Part shown: positions 34,226 through 45,211 of the stretch, one piece after another | How positions within the stretch are numbered: position 1 is the stretch's first letter | How the letters are laid out: each line of letters begins with the position of its first letter | Assembly (NCBI GenBank): GCA_900074885.1 | Contig: FJUW01000010.1 | Location: forward strand, 682,001-746,000 | Origin: Rhynchosporium graminicola | Lineage: Eukaryota; Ascomycota; Leotiomycetes; Helotiales; Ploettnerulaceae | DNA length: 64,000 bases | Direction of reading: 5' to 3' | Program-made: the position numbers and the translations under genes | The notes under the pieces: model-generated | Seen by the model: the letters and a program-made list of their open reading frames with translations, nothing else | Database searches by the model: none | Told to the model about the DNA's origin: nothing

Positions 34226-36928
34226 GTCGATGACGCAGCGGGAGGGGGCAGATTGACGAGAGAACGAATATAAACGCTCTGACGAGTGAGTCACATGACT
34301 TGATCTTTATGTTTTCGTCGCTGGCTGTGTTCTTCACGCTTGCATGAGAACTGGTAGTCATTTGACTCTGGTTATCTTCCGGTTCAAATAGCGTTGACTG
34401 GAATATAATTTTTGCCAGCTTGCAGGTCGGTGAATAGTAAGTTAGTGGTGACTTCCAGTATGTCAGGTGATGGTGTTCTCATTATGCCAAGACGAGGAGA
34501 TGAGCCAATACACCCAGCTCAGATTGAATTGGGGGAATTTCTTCGAATAGCTAGGGTTCCGTTCAATCCTCAGCATTGGATAAGTGTGGATAGGCGCTGG
34601 GCTTCCATGTTCGAATTCCCAGTGGAGAGGGGTTCTCAGAGTATCTTTAACGATCCATTCAGAAACAATGCCGAGCTTCGAGGATGCGCTCACAAGGTCC
34701 TGGTAAGACGAAAATTGTGGTCGGTCTTCATATTCTGTCTCTTGGTACTGTAAAAGATTAGGGATGACCAGATGTGATTGTAATTCTTTCAATGTCTGCT
34801 CAGCAGATGGCGGTAACTCTATCTAACATGTCCGCTGGCCAATATCTGCAGGGAAGGCATTGGATCTTGTCGGCTTAGTATTCTTTCATCATAGATGCCT
34901 GAGAGACGGGCACGCTTTACAAAGAAAGCTTCATATTTTTTGTCAGTTTTTGCACTTTCTGCTTCATATCTTAAATCTCGGCGAGGACCTATATGACTTC
35001 AGGTCACTGATTGGCAGAGATGATATATGCTAGATAGTTTGGATCCACACAGGGAGGGGTTTGTGAATCTTGAATTGCCCGCCCATGTCTCGATTTAGTT
35101 TGTTTGAAGGGGCCGTCCATAATTCAAGAGGTGACTTGAAGAAGCAGCCCTAAGAATGGAAGAAGGAACCCCTTCTCAAGGCTGGATAGGTAACCTTATA
35201 ATTTTAACATCGATTTCCAAAAGCTTGACACGGTCGTGGAAATGTTTGAGAGATAGAAGAATCATGAGATGTTTTGGTACTCGTGGGTCATCCGTACTTT
35301 CCAAGGCAAAAGAAATAGGAACAAGAGAGACTTACAACTCTTGGAAGATAGAATTAGGAACCTCAAACATAAGACTTAAGTAATACTTCCTTTTTGCTAC
35401 TGCGGTGCTATTTATGCCTACAGGTATTGTTGCCCACTCGAATTGGGTCTAAATACAGGAGATCAAGATTCACTACCTATTGGGGTAGTATTCTCGCTTG
35501 TAATAGCCTCTATACAGTCGTATGACTTTTTGGATTCCTAAATTGTGTCTACGAAATCTTACGATCCATAGCATTTACAGCTCCTCTTTTGATAGCACAG
35601 GACCCGGCTGGTATCTCGTAAGCCGGTGACTGACACTTCTGAAGTTGCGATGTATTCGAAAATAACCCGGCAGATCCCCCGTATCAGTTGCGAAACATTG
35701 ATTTTTTCGACACTTCTTTCTTGAATGGCACACAACTGTGTCGTCCTTTTGGTGAGACCTGAAAATCTCCCCTGGTCTGTACTCAAAAGCGAAGTGCTGG
35801 TGTACGTACGCAAGGAAATGGAGTACAGGGCAAAAGTATGCGAACTCTCGGTATTCCCATAGCGTCTTCGTCCAACTCTGGTAGGCTGTGACTTCCGAAT
35901 CATTATTGATGGAGCTAAATTCTCACAAATCACACTCATCCATCCATTTTCCGTTAATATATTGGCATGGTAAGGTGAGACTCATTTGAGGCAGCAAACC
36001 TTCTGCAGCTCTGTGAAATCGAAATTTGATATGCTGTGAAACGTCAACGGTTGCTCCTGCGATTCAACAACTGACGTGATATTGCAAATCGTAGTTCCCA
36101 CCGATGCAGACGCAAGGACCGAAACTCCTGGCGTTTGCGGCTGTGAAAGCGAGCAGCAAGATACAAAACTACTTTCAGTTGGCTACATTCTTGCTGATAT
36201 TTATATTGGTCTGCTGACCATAAGTACCGACTAATGCTCTCAAATCAGCAGGGTAGTTGATTAGCTTGGGCTTCTTCTGGGTGCTCATATTGTATTCCGG
36301 CTCAGCCTGGCCCACATCCACTTTTGCTACAGCTATGACTACATGAGGATGCAATTGAGAAGAGTATGTACCCATTACGTCTCGGAATTCTTTCATCACT
36401 TCTCAGGATCGAAGTCACTAGCATCGTTCTCATACAACGTAGGTAATGTAATAAGTATCTGTTTAGCTGTATGGACCGTTTGACGTTCATTTGATGATGC
36501 CATAGCCCTCTCTAGCAATCAAATTGAAAATACCCTTAAGCAATTCCACGTCTATGCGTGCAATTGCCGGTCTGCCCAGATGAAACAGGTAACTGACTTA
36601 GGAGAGGCGTACTAGAAGCAAAAGAAAAACCAGCACGCAGAAAGACTACACACGTTCGAGCAGATGACATTCATTCTTACACTGCCTACCTGGGAAGGCT
36701 GCTGCTAGAGCCACAAGCCATTTGCCTCCTTTCTGCACATAGATAGTTGGTATCAGTGCAGCCACGTAGTGGTAACACTAACTGTAAATCTGAGGTCTTA
36801 TATTCGGTATTGTGGAATTCACGAACCGGGAAGAAGAGAAGCGGCCTCAGCGAACAAGAGTACCAAATCTGGATCTCTGAAGTTTAGCTGGTGAAACTAA
36901 AATAGAATTGGCAAAATTTAATCATGGT
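34226..36928. other. 2.7 kb with only doubtful coding fragments
   Basis: No firm gene. On the minus strand, 34830-34463 is open and somewhat protein-like (LPPSAEQTLKELQSHL...) but has no recognised family or exon partners. Minus-strand frames at 36399-36175, about 36170-35932 and about 35935-35574 are also open. The middle one begins with a leader-like LLLAFTAANA followed by CVC but lacks an ATG and contains a stop, so it may be a relic. Confidence 0.3.
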
Positions 36929-37009
36929 CGACGTCTGCAGGATTTGAACCTACGCTCCCGAAGGAAATAGATTTCTAGTCTATCGCGATAACCACTCCGC
37001 CAAAACGCC
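36929..37009 (-). tRNA. tRNA-Ser (anticodon AGA)
   Basis: Read on the minus strand from 37009, the sequence folds as a class II tRNA of 81 bases without an intron. It has a 7-bp acceptor (GGCGTTT/AGACGTC, two G-U pairs), a GCG/CGC D-stem, a 5-bp anticodon stem ATAGA/TCTAT with loop CTAGAAA giving AGA, a variable arm TTCC-TTC-GGGA, and a T-arm GTAGG/CCTGC around TTCAAAT. The A box (GGCGGAGTGGTTA) and B box (GGTTCAAATCC) are present. A TTTT run about 13 bases downstream (36913-36916) fits a Pol III terminator. It reads UCU/UCC serine codons after wobble modification of A34. Confidence 0.95.
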
Positions 37010-37662
37010 TCGATGTGTAAGCTATAGCTTGTTTGAATAAATGAATGAGCAACAGTAGTCAAGTGGATATATTTATATCTGTAGGCTTTACAAAACCAAT
37101 AAGAGAGGTTGAGAGATGCCTCCGTGAGCTTGGCGGTGAAGAGACTGCCATTGTGGAGTCATATGTTTAAGCGAGGTTGTGTCCACAATATTTATCATGT
37201 TTTGGCCCCCTCTTTGCTCGCTTAGCTTGTAGATTTGCCCTGGCTATCGATATCAGAAACCAGGAAAATGGGGCCGGCGAAGGCCAGACTGGAATCCTTG
37301 CACGAAGGGTACTAATGTAACAAAAGCATTTCAATAATGCACTTAGTCATCATAGTAATGTTGCAAAATTATACAAGACTTTGATTTGAATCGATGCTAC
37401 AGTCACGAAATTGACTTGGTACTTCTGTTGTCTTATTGAAGGAATATCAGCTTCGCCAGAACCAGCCGCTTTTCTCTGAAATCATAGCCAGGATGGTCAA
37501 TTCAGATAGTATTTTCATTTTGTTTTCGAACTATTGTATAGCGATATCTAGATTATATAATATCAGTATCCGAAATCATCAAATACGACCTTCCTACCAG
37601 CCAACCAGGTCAATACTAAGCTTTTGAGTCTCAGACTAACACACATATACCACTCATCAACC
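37010..37662. other. intergenic, no gene seen
   Basis: Spacer between the tRNA and the 3' end of the flavin oxidoreductase relic; AT-rich, with nothing recognised. Confidence 0.5.
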
Positions 37663-39643
37663 TCATGATTCTCGATGACACTGACAACATCCCTTCTCCT
37701 GCATCCTTCTTCTTTCAATCTTAATTCCAGTTCTCACAATATCACTCAAAATTCTCAGCCCCTCCAAATCCGAATCGGCATCTTCTCCAGATAAGAATAT
37801 CGTTGTCGATCCAGCGAGTTGAGGATACCCCCTCAAAGTATCAGCCACGAGCCCAACATCCTCAATCCCAATTCCCCACAGAAGTCTCAGTTGTTTCACA
37901 TCCATACTATCAAGTTGTCCCAGAAGCGGCGTGATACCAATCCCACCAGCGATAACCGGTATGATACCACCCGCCTGCTGCTTCTCAATGCGAAATTTGC
38001 CACCGAAGCCTTTCAGTGGAATTTTGAAATTACCGGCCAACTTGGCTCTTTGTTGCTGTTCAAAAAGGAAACTCGTCACTCGTCCTACATTCCGGATTGT
38101 GATTTCAAATTCGTTCTTCGAGGCCGAAGGAGGACTTGAGACAGTGAAGGTGCGGAGGAAATCATCGTTAAGTGATTGGGGATCTTCGTCTCGCCTGTGA
38201 CTATATCCTTGATCTAGGTATTCTTCAAAAGTGAGAGTTGCATATTGTCCTGGCTTCCAGGTTGGAATTGCTGATGATTCGTCAATCTTGAAGCGGAACC
38301 GTGATATGGACGGGGTAATTGGGGTAACTTTGAGGAGGGTAGCATAGTTTAAGATGTCCTCCGTGACGCTGGCCTGCGCGATCTTCTCATTTGCAGCATA
38401 CCTGACCGACGGATTGTAAGGAGACCTTTCTTCATGTACTCCCTTGAATTTGAGGCCCTTCTCCACGAATCGCGCTGATGTTATCGTGATCTTGACGGCA
38501 AGTTTCGACCTCAGCAGTACGGAGTCAGCTTCCTTGCCAATTAGTATTTCAGTCTTGCCGGTCAAATAAAGCACATCCCCGGTATCGAAATCAGGTACTG
38601 TCATTCCGATCAACGGATTCATCTTGAGATTCCCTAGACTTTCGTACAATCGATTACCAGAATACTCTGGATAGATGATCACGGCTCCAGATTCCTCATT
38701 GGAGATTACTCGGACCAGACCAGCTGGTCCCCCACGATGATTTGTGTCTATGTCCGAGCCATTCGAGGAGGACATGAAAAAACATATCAGCTTTATCTAG
38801 CAAGGCGAGGGCTTCTGGAGGAAGTTGAGCCGAGTCCGATTTGAGTTTTGGTTGAGGTGTGGAAGGGATGATCCGTTTCGAGTTAAGATACTTTGGACAA
38901 TTACCTGCAACATGTCAGTTTTGGTTCGAATCATGAGATAATGCTTACATACCGACACTTTTGTTGATGCTTACTACCAACTGCATCTGACCAACCCCTT
39001 TCTCTTTATCTCCACTACCCTCCACGGCCCCTGCAATCATATTTCCATGCTGCACGCAATGTGGGTTAGTAATTGCTTATTCAAGAGTAAGATATCTAGA
39101 GAAGAGGACAAGACATGTTCCAAGAAAATCTTAGGACACTGAGAAAAACAGAAGAGCATAGGCTTCCCGAATAACATACCAATTTGATTCTCATCCTCGA
39201 TTCCAGATCAATCGTCAACCCACCCACCATCCTGCCTTCCCCGTCACCTCTCACAACCTCGCCATCAACAGCATTTCCAAGCAAAGCTTCAACAACAGGA
39301 TCAAGTCTTCTATCCACCGCCGTCTTAATTCCAATCACATTCTTTACAACTAGTTTCCCAAACCCAGGATTTGTGGCCTCCCCTGATCATCCAGGGCACC
39401 AAGTGCTAACAAGGGAGCATCTTGAATCATGTAACCTGCTCCAGGGGATAAAAATGGTGAGTTTGGATTCCCTTGCCCTGCAACGTGCATGATTCTATGC
39501 ATTTCCTTTTCGCCTTCATTCCAGGGTATTCCGCGACCGCCGAAAGACATGTGGTAGATATTCTGTCCGAAAGATGCGGGGAATGATATAGAACTATTCA
39601 GGAAGGGGATAGTTGAGAGGTAAGCAGGGGTCAAGACCTCCAT
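37663..39643 (-). pseudogene. frameshifted PNPOx-like/FAD-NAD(P)H oxidoreductase fusion
   Basis: Minus-strand exons are 39643-39180, 39049-38953 and 38904-37663, with good introns of 130 and 48 bp. The first part is an FMN-binding split-barrel (pyridoxamine-phosphate-oxidase-like) domain. The second is a ferredoxin-reductase-like module with an RTFTVSSPP FAD motif and GGIGITPLL for NAD(P)H. Three defects appear. Near 39375-39385 the frame shifts, and about eight residues expected after the GRP motif are missing. At 38777-38782 a run of six A (T on the coding strand) adds one base between ADMFF and MSSSNG. The C-terminus stops after CHRES, so the usual C-terminal segment of the NAD-binding fold is lacking. 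The homopolymer shift alone could be a sequencing error, but the first and third defects argue for real decay. Such enzymes move electrons from NAD(P)H to flavins. Confidence 0.7.
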
Positions 39644-40622
39644 TTCGAGGAGAAGACATGGTGTATATATCGGTTGAGTAGGCTACGACTGGTGTAGTCA
39701 TATGTCAACACGCGTGAAGATGCGTGACAAAGCAATGGAACATTCCGCGTACGCCTTGTCGACAATTTTAACTCAAATACATCGACGCTCATCTGAGATA
39801 GCCCATGATCGCTGATTGAAGCCCCTATGTTGCCATGAAATTGAGTATTAATCACCTGTGCCACATCGGGATTTGCGGGATTTGGTCGTCTCATCAGGAT
39901 TTGGTGGTCGCAGCTTATGGGGCTTGATGCCAAGGGCTACATGTCGATTTGGAAAGCTTTGGGGTTTTTGATAGATATGCTATTAGTAGCATAATACATG
40001 CACCTATATCAGTACTGGTTCTGCAGTTAGAGTCAAGTTTTGGGCAGTGTGGCAGAATTGTATATGATTGACGGATTTGGGAATTGACTGCATAGTATAC
40101 GGAGAACTTGGCAGCGAAGCAGAATATTGGAAAGAATGACTATGGTAAAGAAAGGTCGAGCCAACGTAAGCAGAAAATGACCAGAACCTTGTGACAGGAG
40201 TACAGATCTTTTCGCCTAGGCTGAGATTGTGTTGAGTTATCCCCTTGCTCTCGCTTACAGTAAACACATTATATGTTAGTTTCAAATACAAGTCGCAGAT
40301 TTTGGCGAAATGCATATCTTCTCAATAAGAATTGCTAAATTAAGTCTGCGACGTGAAGATCTTCCGCCAAAGCAAAGCCTTCCAAATCTTTTGTGACTTG
40401 AATTTGATAATCAGCTGATATCCTGCAATCATTTCGTGAGTTTGGTATTGTCGCATCGTGAATGGCCCAATCAGCCATCCTTTGTCTAGCATCAATAGCT
40501 AACTTCATCGCTGAGCTTATATTGTTGGGAGCGTGGCATCAAAATCCCTTCAAAGAGCTCCCTCCCATTGAGCAGAGGTGGATCAGTTACAGAATCATAC
40601 ATATTCAAGTGTCACTTCTGGC
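39644..40622. other. intergenic, no gene seen
   Basis: Upstream of the oxidoreductase relic and downstream of the decayed helical gene. Only short unsupported open frames. Confidence 0.5.
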
Positions 40623-41385
40623 TCAAACTGCTTGATTCTCGATCTCGATTTCGCCCTTGTCAGCCACATCCTCACCCTCATCTTCTGTATCCTTTCCTTC
40701 GTCGAGTGCTTCATACTTCGTACCCGCGTCCTCTTTCTCTTCCCTAAATTCAAGATTGTGACCTCTAAAGCTTGCTGTAATCATCCTCAAGTCCCAAACG
40801 ACCCTCCACCAACCTCTAACCTCACCATCTCCCACCAGCTCTTCGACCTCGCCCAAAAATCCATCGAGTTCATCATACAGCACAAACAATCGATCTCTAG
40901 CCAAAGCCTCTCGCTTCTCAAGCCTCATCTTCAGACATCCCAAAGGACCATCACAAATCCTAACCATACCCCAAAGTCCAGGCTTCGGACTCGACATCTC
41001 AAGCTCTTCCAATCCCTTCAACAATTCTCTCAGCGCATCACTGAATAACCTCTACTCTTGCCCCAAACCACTCTCTAGTTTCCCAACCTTTAAAAATAAT
41101 TGTTGAGCAAAACATCGACGCCAAATTCACCCTCCCTAATCTCACCGCTAATTCCACGGACTTTGTGCACCGGCTTGAACAGCGTAATACCCTTCCAACC
41201 CCTCGAAAAAGCCACATGTCTCAATATGAAAACCAGCCTCTCAGTTCTATCAACGATGTTGTCAACAGTACTCGAAACATTCGCCGAAGCTTTTTCGTAA
41301 TAATCCTTTGTGGTCTTGAGATTCTTCTCAACTGTGTTCTTCTGGATTTTGAACGTCGAGCTGAGGACGACACGAGGAAGTTAGG
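40623..41385 (-). pseudogene. decayed gene for a helical, acidic-tailed protein
   Basis: On the minus strand an open frame beginning after a TCAG acceptor-like site near 41366 encodes a helical stretch (KIQKNTVEKNLKTTKDYYEK onward). It stops at a TAA near 41095. The next frame takes over at the same place and continues, after one in-frame TAG near 41050, into a helical segment (FSDALRELLKGLEELE) that ends in an acidic tail at 40623. One shift plus one stop would have to be repaired to give one protein, so I read it as a pseudogene. Unseen introns could also explain part of this. The family is not recognised. Confidence 0.4.
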
Positions 41386-41582
41386 TGTATCGATACGCAA
41401 TCCTTGGATATAGATATCGGATAAACCACTTCACTCTCTATTTCTGCCTTGCAAGTCTGGATGTGTAGAGAGGTATCGATGTTTCCTCCGTGCCACCAAA
41501 CAGATGGAAAGCATGAAAAGCCAGTGTGCCAATACCCAGAGTAGACACATGTTGCGAGGATATGGGTCTTGGTGTGGATCAG

Positions 41583-41596
41583 GTGACTGTAGTCAC
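41583..41596. promoter_or_regulatory. 14-bp palindrome
   Basis: GTGACTGTAGTCAC overlaps a CACGTG box and sits between two minus-strand coding segments. It could be a factor-binding site of the downstream gene. Function not known. Confidence 0.3.
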
Positions 41597-41755
41597 GTGC
41601 ATGGTCCGTGCGGATATTCCTAGATAATACCTTTGGTCAACTCTCCATAGTAATCAGTACTGCAATGTAACCAACATCATTCACACGATTACTACCTCTA
41701 TGCCTTACTCTGAAGATCAACGTAACCTTGCCATAACACATCAAAAAGATATTTG

Positions 41756-42241
41756 TCAATTCGTTGATTCGTCTTGAAATGCTTCTCCTCCATTCCATTC
41801 TCGCGAATCTAGATCATCGAAAAGGTCTTGAATGATAATCCGGAATGATCTTTTCAGCAGTCTGGCGATTGAGATTTCCGATTTGGGACGCCCCAACACA
41901 CTATCCGATATTTCCAACACTTCATTTCGTAGCCTATCGTCTTGTAACCCACAATATCCTTCCCTCCTATCGGCTCCTCCATTCTGATCTGTCTGTACTC
42001 GTATCGTATCTCCATTGCGGACTTCGACTTCGACTTTTTCGTCGATTAGTAGCTACTCAAGCTCGTTCTTCGTCACATGTACACCAATCGCTTCCAACTC
42101 CCCCATGGCCTCGAGCTCCAGCTTTACTGGTTCCACAGGCTTCATACACGCGCCATCGTCAATCTCTTCGTTGACGCTCTGTTTCGATCGTGGTGAAGAA
42201 GTATTCAACACGCCTTTCTTCTTCTTCTTCGTCTTTCCCAT
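41756..42241 (-). CDS. small basic/acidic protein of unknown function
   Basis: Exons 42241-42085 and 42033-41756 on the minus strand give 144 residues. The unspliced frame hits TAG at codon 63, but a 51-bp intron with GTGTAC donor, CTACTAATC branch site and AAAAAG acceptor removes it and keeps the frame open to the TGA at 41756. The N-terminus MGKTKKKKKG is strongly basic and could act as a nuclear or nucleolar signal. The rest is rich in Glu/Asp with an amphipathic C-terminal helix (RLLKRSFRIIIQDLFDDL). It may be the first part of a longer gene reaching into the helical relic at 40.6-41.4 kb, but I could not join them. No family is recognised. Confidence 0.45.
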
Positions 42242-42934
42242 ATCTTCGCCCCAGGAGTTTCGATACTCTTATCAATAAATAACGCATGAGTCAGCTTGAT
42301 AAGCTTTAAACCTTTTTCCTCTTTGGAAAGCGCTGTATAATGTCAGATCTCGAGTTGAGAATAGTGCGCGGAAAAAAATATACATTCTCTGGAATGTACG
42401 TAAGCGCCACTTCATCTCAAATACTTAACAACGGATACTGGGAAGTTCGGGCGGCGGTCTGCTCGGAAATAGCAAAACTGGAAGGATTAGCTGACATTGG
42501 AGAAAAGGCTGTCAAACACCGGCAGACAGGTACCGGAGATTCTGTATGTGGGGAGGTTTAGCTGAGCAAGCGCTTAAGCGAGCAGGAGATCCGGCTAAAT
42601 GTCAATAAATATTGCCGGGATACCATTCCAACTCCTCGGAGTTTCAACGGAGGAAGAGTTGGACGTGACGGAATCAGCAAGAAGGGAAATATCGAAAAAA
42701 GATGTTCATTGCCAGTTCTACCAGTCAAAGCCTCACCAAGGCACTCTAAACGCCATTCTTCCCTACCGATCATGTCCCTGAACTTCATTGAAACATGCAT
42801 CTCGCTCCTCTCGAAATCATAAACAGCATAGGTATTATCATCACTGTACACTTCTCCTTATTCCTCCATCCTTTCGTAAACGCAAAATGCATCCCACACC
42901 CGCATTAACATTTCAATCCAACCCAACCCGCCGC
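42242..42934. other. intergenic, small doubtful ORF
   Basis: A plus-strand frame at 42340-42561 (73 residues, starting MSDLELRIVRGKKYTF) has a block GYWEVRAAVCSEIAKLEG that recalls a C-terminal segment of histidinol-dehydrogenase-like proteins. It is too short and isolated to call as a gene. Confidence 0.3.
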
Positions 42935-44389
42935 TCAAGCGATGGGCGCAATAGACATCTCCCTAACATACCTCTCCCAAACCTCAATGTTTTCCCCATA
43001 AAAGTCGATATGCGCATCCGCCAAGCCCCCGAATTGCGTCTTGAACTCAATCCTCTTGATCCTCTCGAAATCCTGCACTTCCCTCACAACCTCCTCATCA
43101 AACGCCTCAGTCGTCTTCTTCGCCTCCTCCACCTCTCTCGTCAGCTCCTCAATTCTCAGCTCCAACTTACGCAGTCGTTCACGCTTGGATGAGACCGGAT
43201 CGACACCACGCACGTCCTCGATCTTGCGCTGAATGAACCCGCCCGGTCCACCGGTATTGCCGCCGTGAGTAGCCGCGAGGATATCGCGGTCAGAGGTGTT
43301 CTTGGTGAGGTATTCGGTTAGCTGTTCGAAATCGAGCTGTTTCTGCTCGCGGGCTTTGAGGAGATTCTTCACGGCCGAGCTGTAGGCTTGCATATCTCTC
43401 AGACTACCCAAGTAGTCCTGATCCGTGTGCTCTTTCAGCCGCCTCATCCCACCCGATGTGTCTTCAACGCTATGAGCGAAATGGTTGACTGATTCTTCAA
43501 CGCCAGGTTCTAGTACAACGAGTTTCTGGAACTGTTCAGCTAGTTCCTTGAAATCTATCTCGAGATCGCCTTCTCGTCGTGTGACACGTGCTACGATCTT
43601 CTCTACGTGTCCGAGATCCTCATCGAGCTTGTCGGACTTCTCGCGCACTTCGATGAAGCGCTTGTCGGGCTTGTGCACCTTGGTGAAGGCGTTGATAAAT
43701 GTATCTGTGAAATTGTCGAAGACTCCTGAACCGCCTTGGTCGGAAGCCGAGCCCACTCGCGACGGCCGGGACTTCATGGTAGCGTTCCAGTCTGTGCTTT
43801 CGAGGAAGATGATGAGGAGAGCGCTTCGTCGTAGAACGGGATGGAGGGCTAAACGGGCAAGGAAGCGGTGGAGAGAATTGGCTCGGCGTTGAGTGAAGTC
43901 TGGTCCAAAGCGATCGCCGCGCACGTATTCCATCTTATGCTTGTCTGGTAATGGAGGGACCGCACATGCTGGATACTCTTTACTCAAAGTCTTATACAGA
44001 AAGACGAAATCCGTGAAGCGTCTACGAACCGTCGTCGTCGGTTTCTGGAAGGAGGGGAAGGTAGTCTGGCTAGGTTAGCTCATGAAGTGGCCATCAGATT
44101 CAATACTGACATTTGTGGTGACCAGATAAGACACGTATGCATCTTTTGAACCGTCATTCTCCTTGATGGGTTGCGTGACGGTACATTCTAATACTCCTTC
44201 TCCTACGCCGGCGAGATCCATCGCATCCGCATGTCGTCCTAGAGGTCCAGCACTTCCACGTCTCTGGCTATTTGTGTTTCCTGACCCGTCGTCTTCACTC
44301 TCTCCGCCATGATTTTTAACCGCTGATCTACCCCCATGGCCAGCTGGATCGTTCTGCCAGTCGACGTTGGCGAAATCATCGTTCTCCAT
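42935..44389 (-). CDS. snx4: sorting nexin-4 (Snx4/Atg24), PX-BAR protein
   Basis: Exons 44389-44111 and 44065-42935 on the minus strand give 469 residues. The 45-bp intron (GTCAGT donor, GCTAACC branch site) is removed within the PX domain, joining VTTN to TTFPSFQ. Snx4 binds PI3P on endosomes, recycles SNAREs such as Snc1 and works in selective autophagy with Snx41/Snx42-type partners. A disordered acidic N-terminus (1-60) precedes the PX domain at about 65-190, with its RRRFTDF phosphoinositide motif. The BAR coiled-coil region fills about 210-465, including DYLGSLRDMQAYSSAVKNLL and LEKREKLRKLE-type heptads. Length and domain order match fungal Snx4. It shares PI3P biology with the Vps38-like gene at 21 kb, but they are 20 kb apart and the link is probably chance. 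Confidence 0.93.
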
Positions 44390-45211
44390 CTCCGCGATGG
44401 ATGCGCGGGGTTATGTGCTAGGCGCAGCTCGAAAGCAGTAGTCGAGATGGAAAGGTTCGAAGGGGATGAAGGCGTATTTGTAATGAAATTATGATTTTTC
44501 GAATGTCATGTTTCGTTAAGGCCAGCACAGAAAGTAAACAAAGATGTGGTTGATAGTACTGGGAGCTTGCAGAAGAGCTCCAACGTCGTCATTGAGGCCT
44601 CTAGGCGCCTTGCAGCCTGGCTCCCTGGCCCTGCCATCGCTTGGCAAACCCAAAGAGCTAACAACAGCCTAATCAGTCAAAAGGACGCCAAATCTTCACC
44701 TTCGAGGGCCAGGCAGATTTATTATGAGTGAAACGGATTCATGGAATAATACTCTCTTGTGAGTAAAGCTATCAGGTTTTCCTATGAGTTACGTAGTAGC
44801 TCATACAAAGTTCTGCCATACTCTCGTAATTTTGGAACTTGAAACTTGAATATAGGACATTTCGCAAAGTTGCATACGCTGGTCATTGAAGTCATGCACA
44901 TATTTGCCTACCTTTGAAGGTAATGACGCTGATTCAAAGTAAATTAGGCAGGTTCTTTCACTCAATCTAGATTCGGCCAGCCTCCCTTTCATTACATCAT
45001 GATTGTGTCAGTTCGAGACTGTTCATAAGTTGATTATATTTTGTATTGATTCTTTTACAATGCTGATTGAGCAGAAGTTCAGCAATTCTAGCGGGGTTCT
45101 GTTCTCTAAGGTATGATTTCGTCCCATCCATTTATCCACGCATGCCCCATGCCAGAATGCTATACAATAGTGACAAAAGAAATCTGCTAGTCGCACACGC
45201 GCTGACTGCCT
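44390..45211. other. intergenic, no gene seen
   Basis: Lies between the snx4 start and the mdm38 stop. The part next to 44390 should hold the snx4 promoter. Confidence 0.5.

Noticed and set aside
40578..41048. 156-codon plus-strand frame
   Set aside because: Opposite strand of the helical relic; the minus-strand reading has the more protein-like heptads and acidic tail.
42340..42561. Possible histidinol-dehydrogenase fragment
   Set aside because: Only one short block recalls the family; no neighbouring exons or motifs.
43485..43892. 135-codon plus-strand frame inside snx4
   Set aside because: Ser/Arg-rich shadow of the coiled-coil coding sequence.
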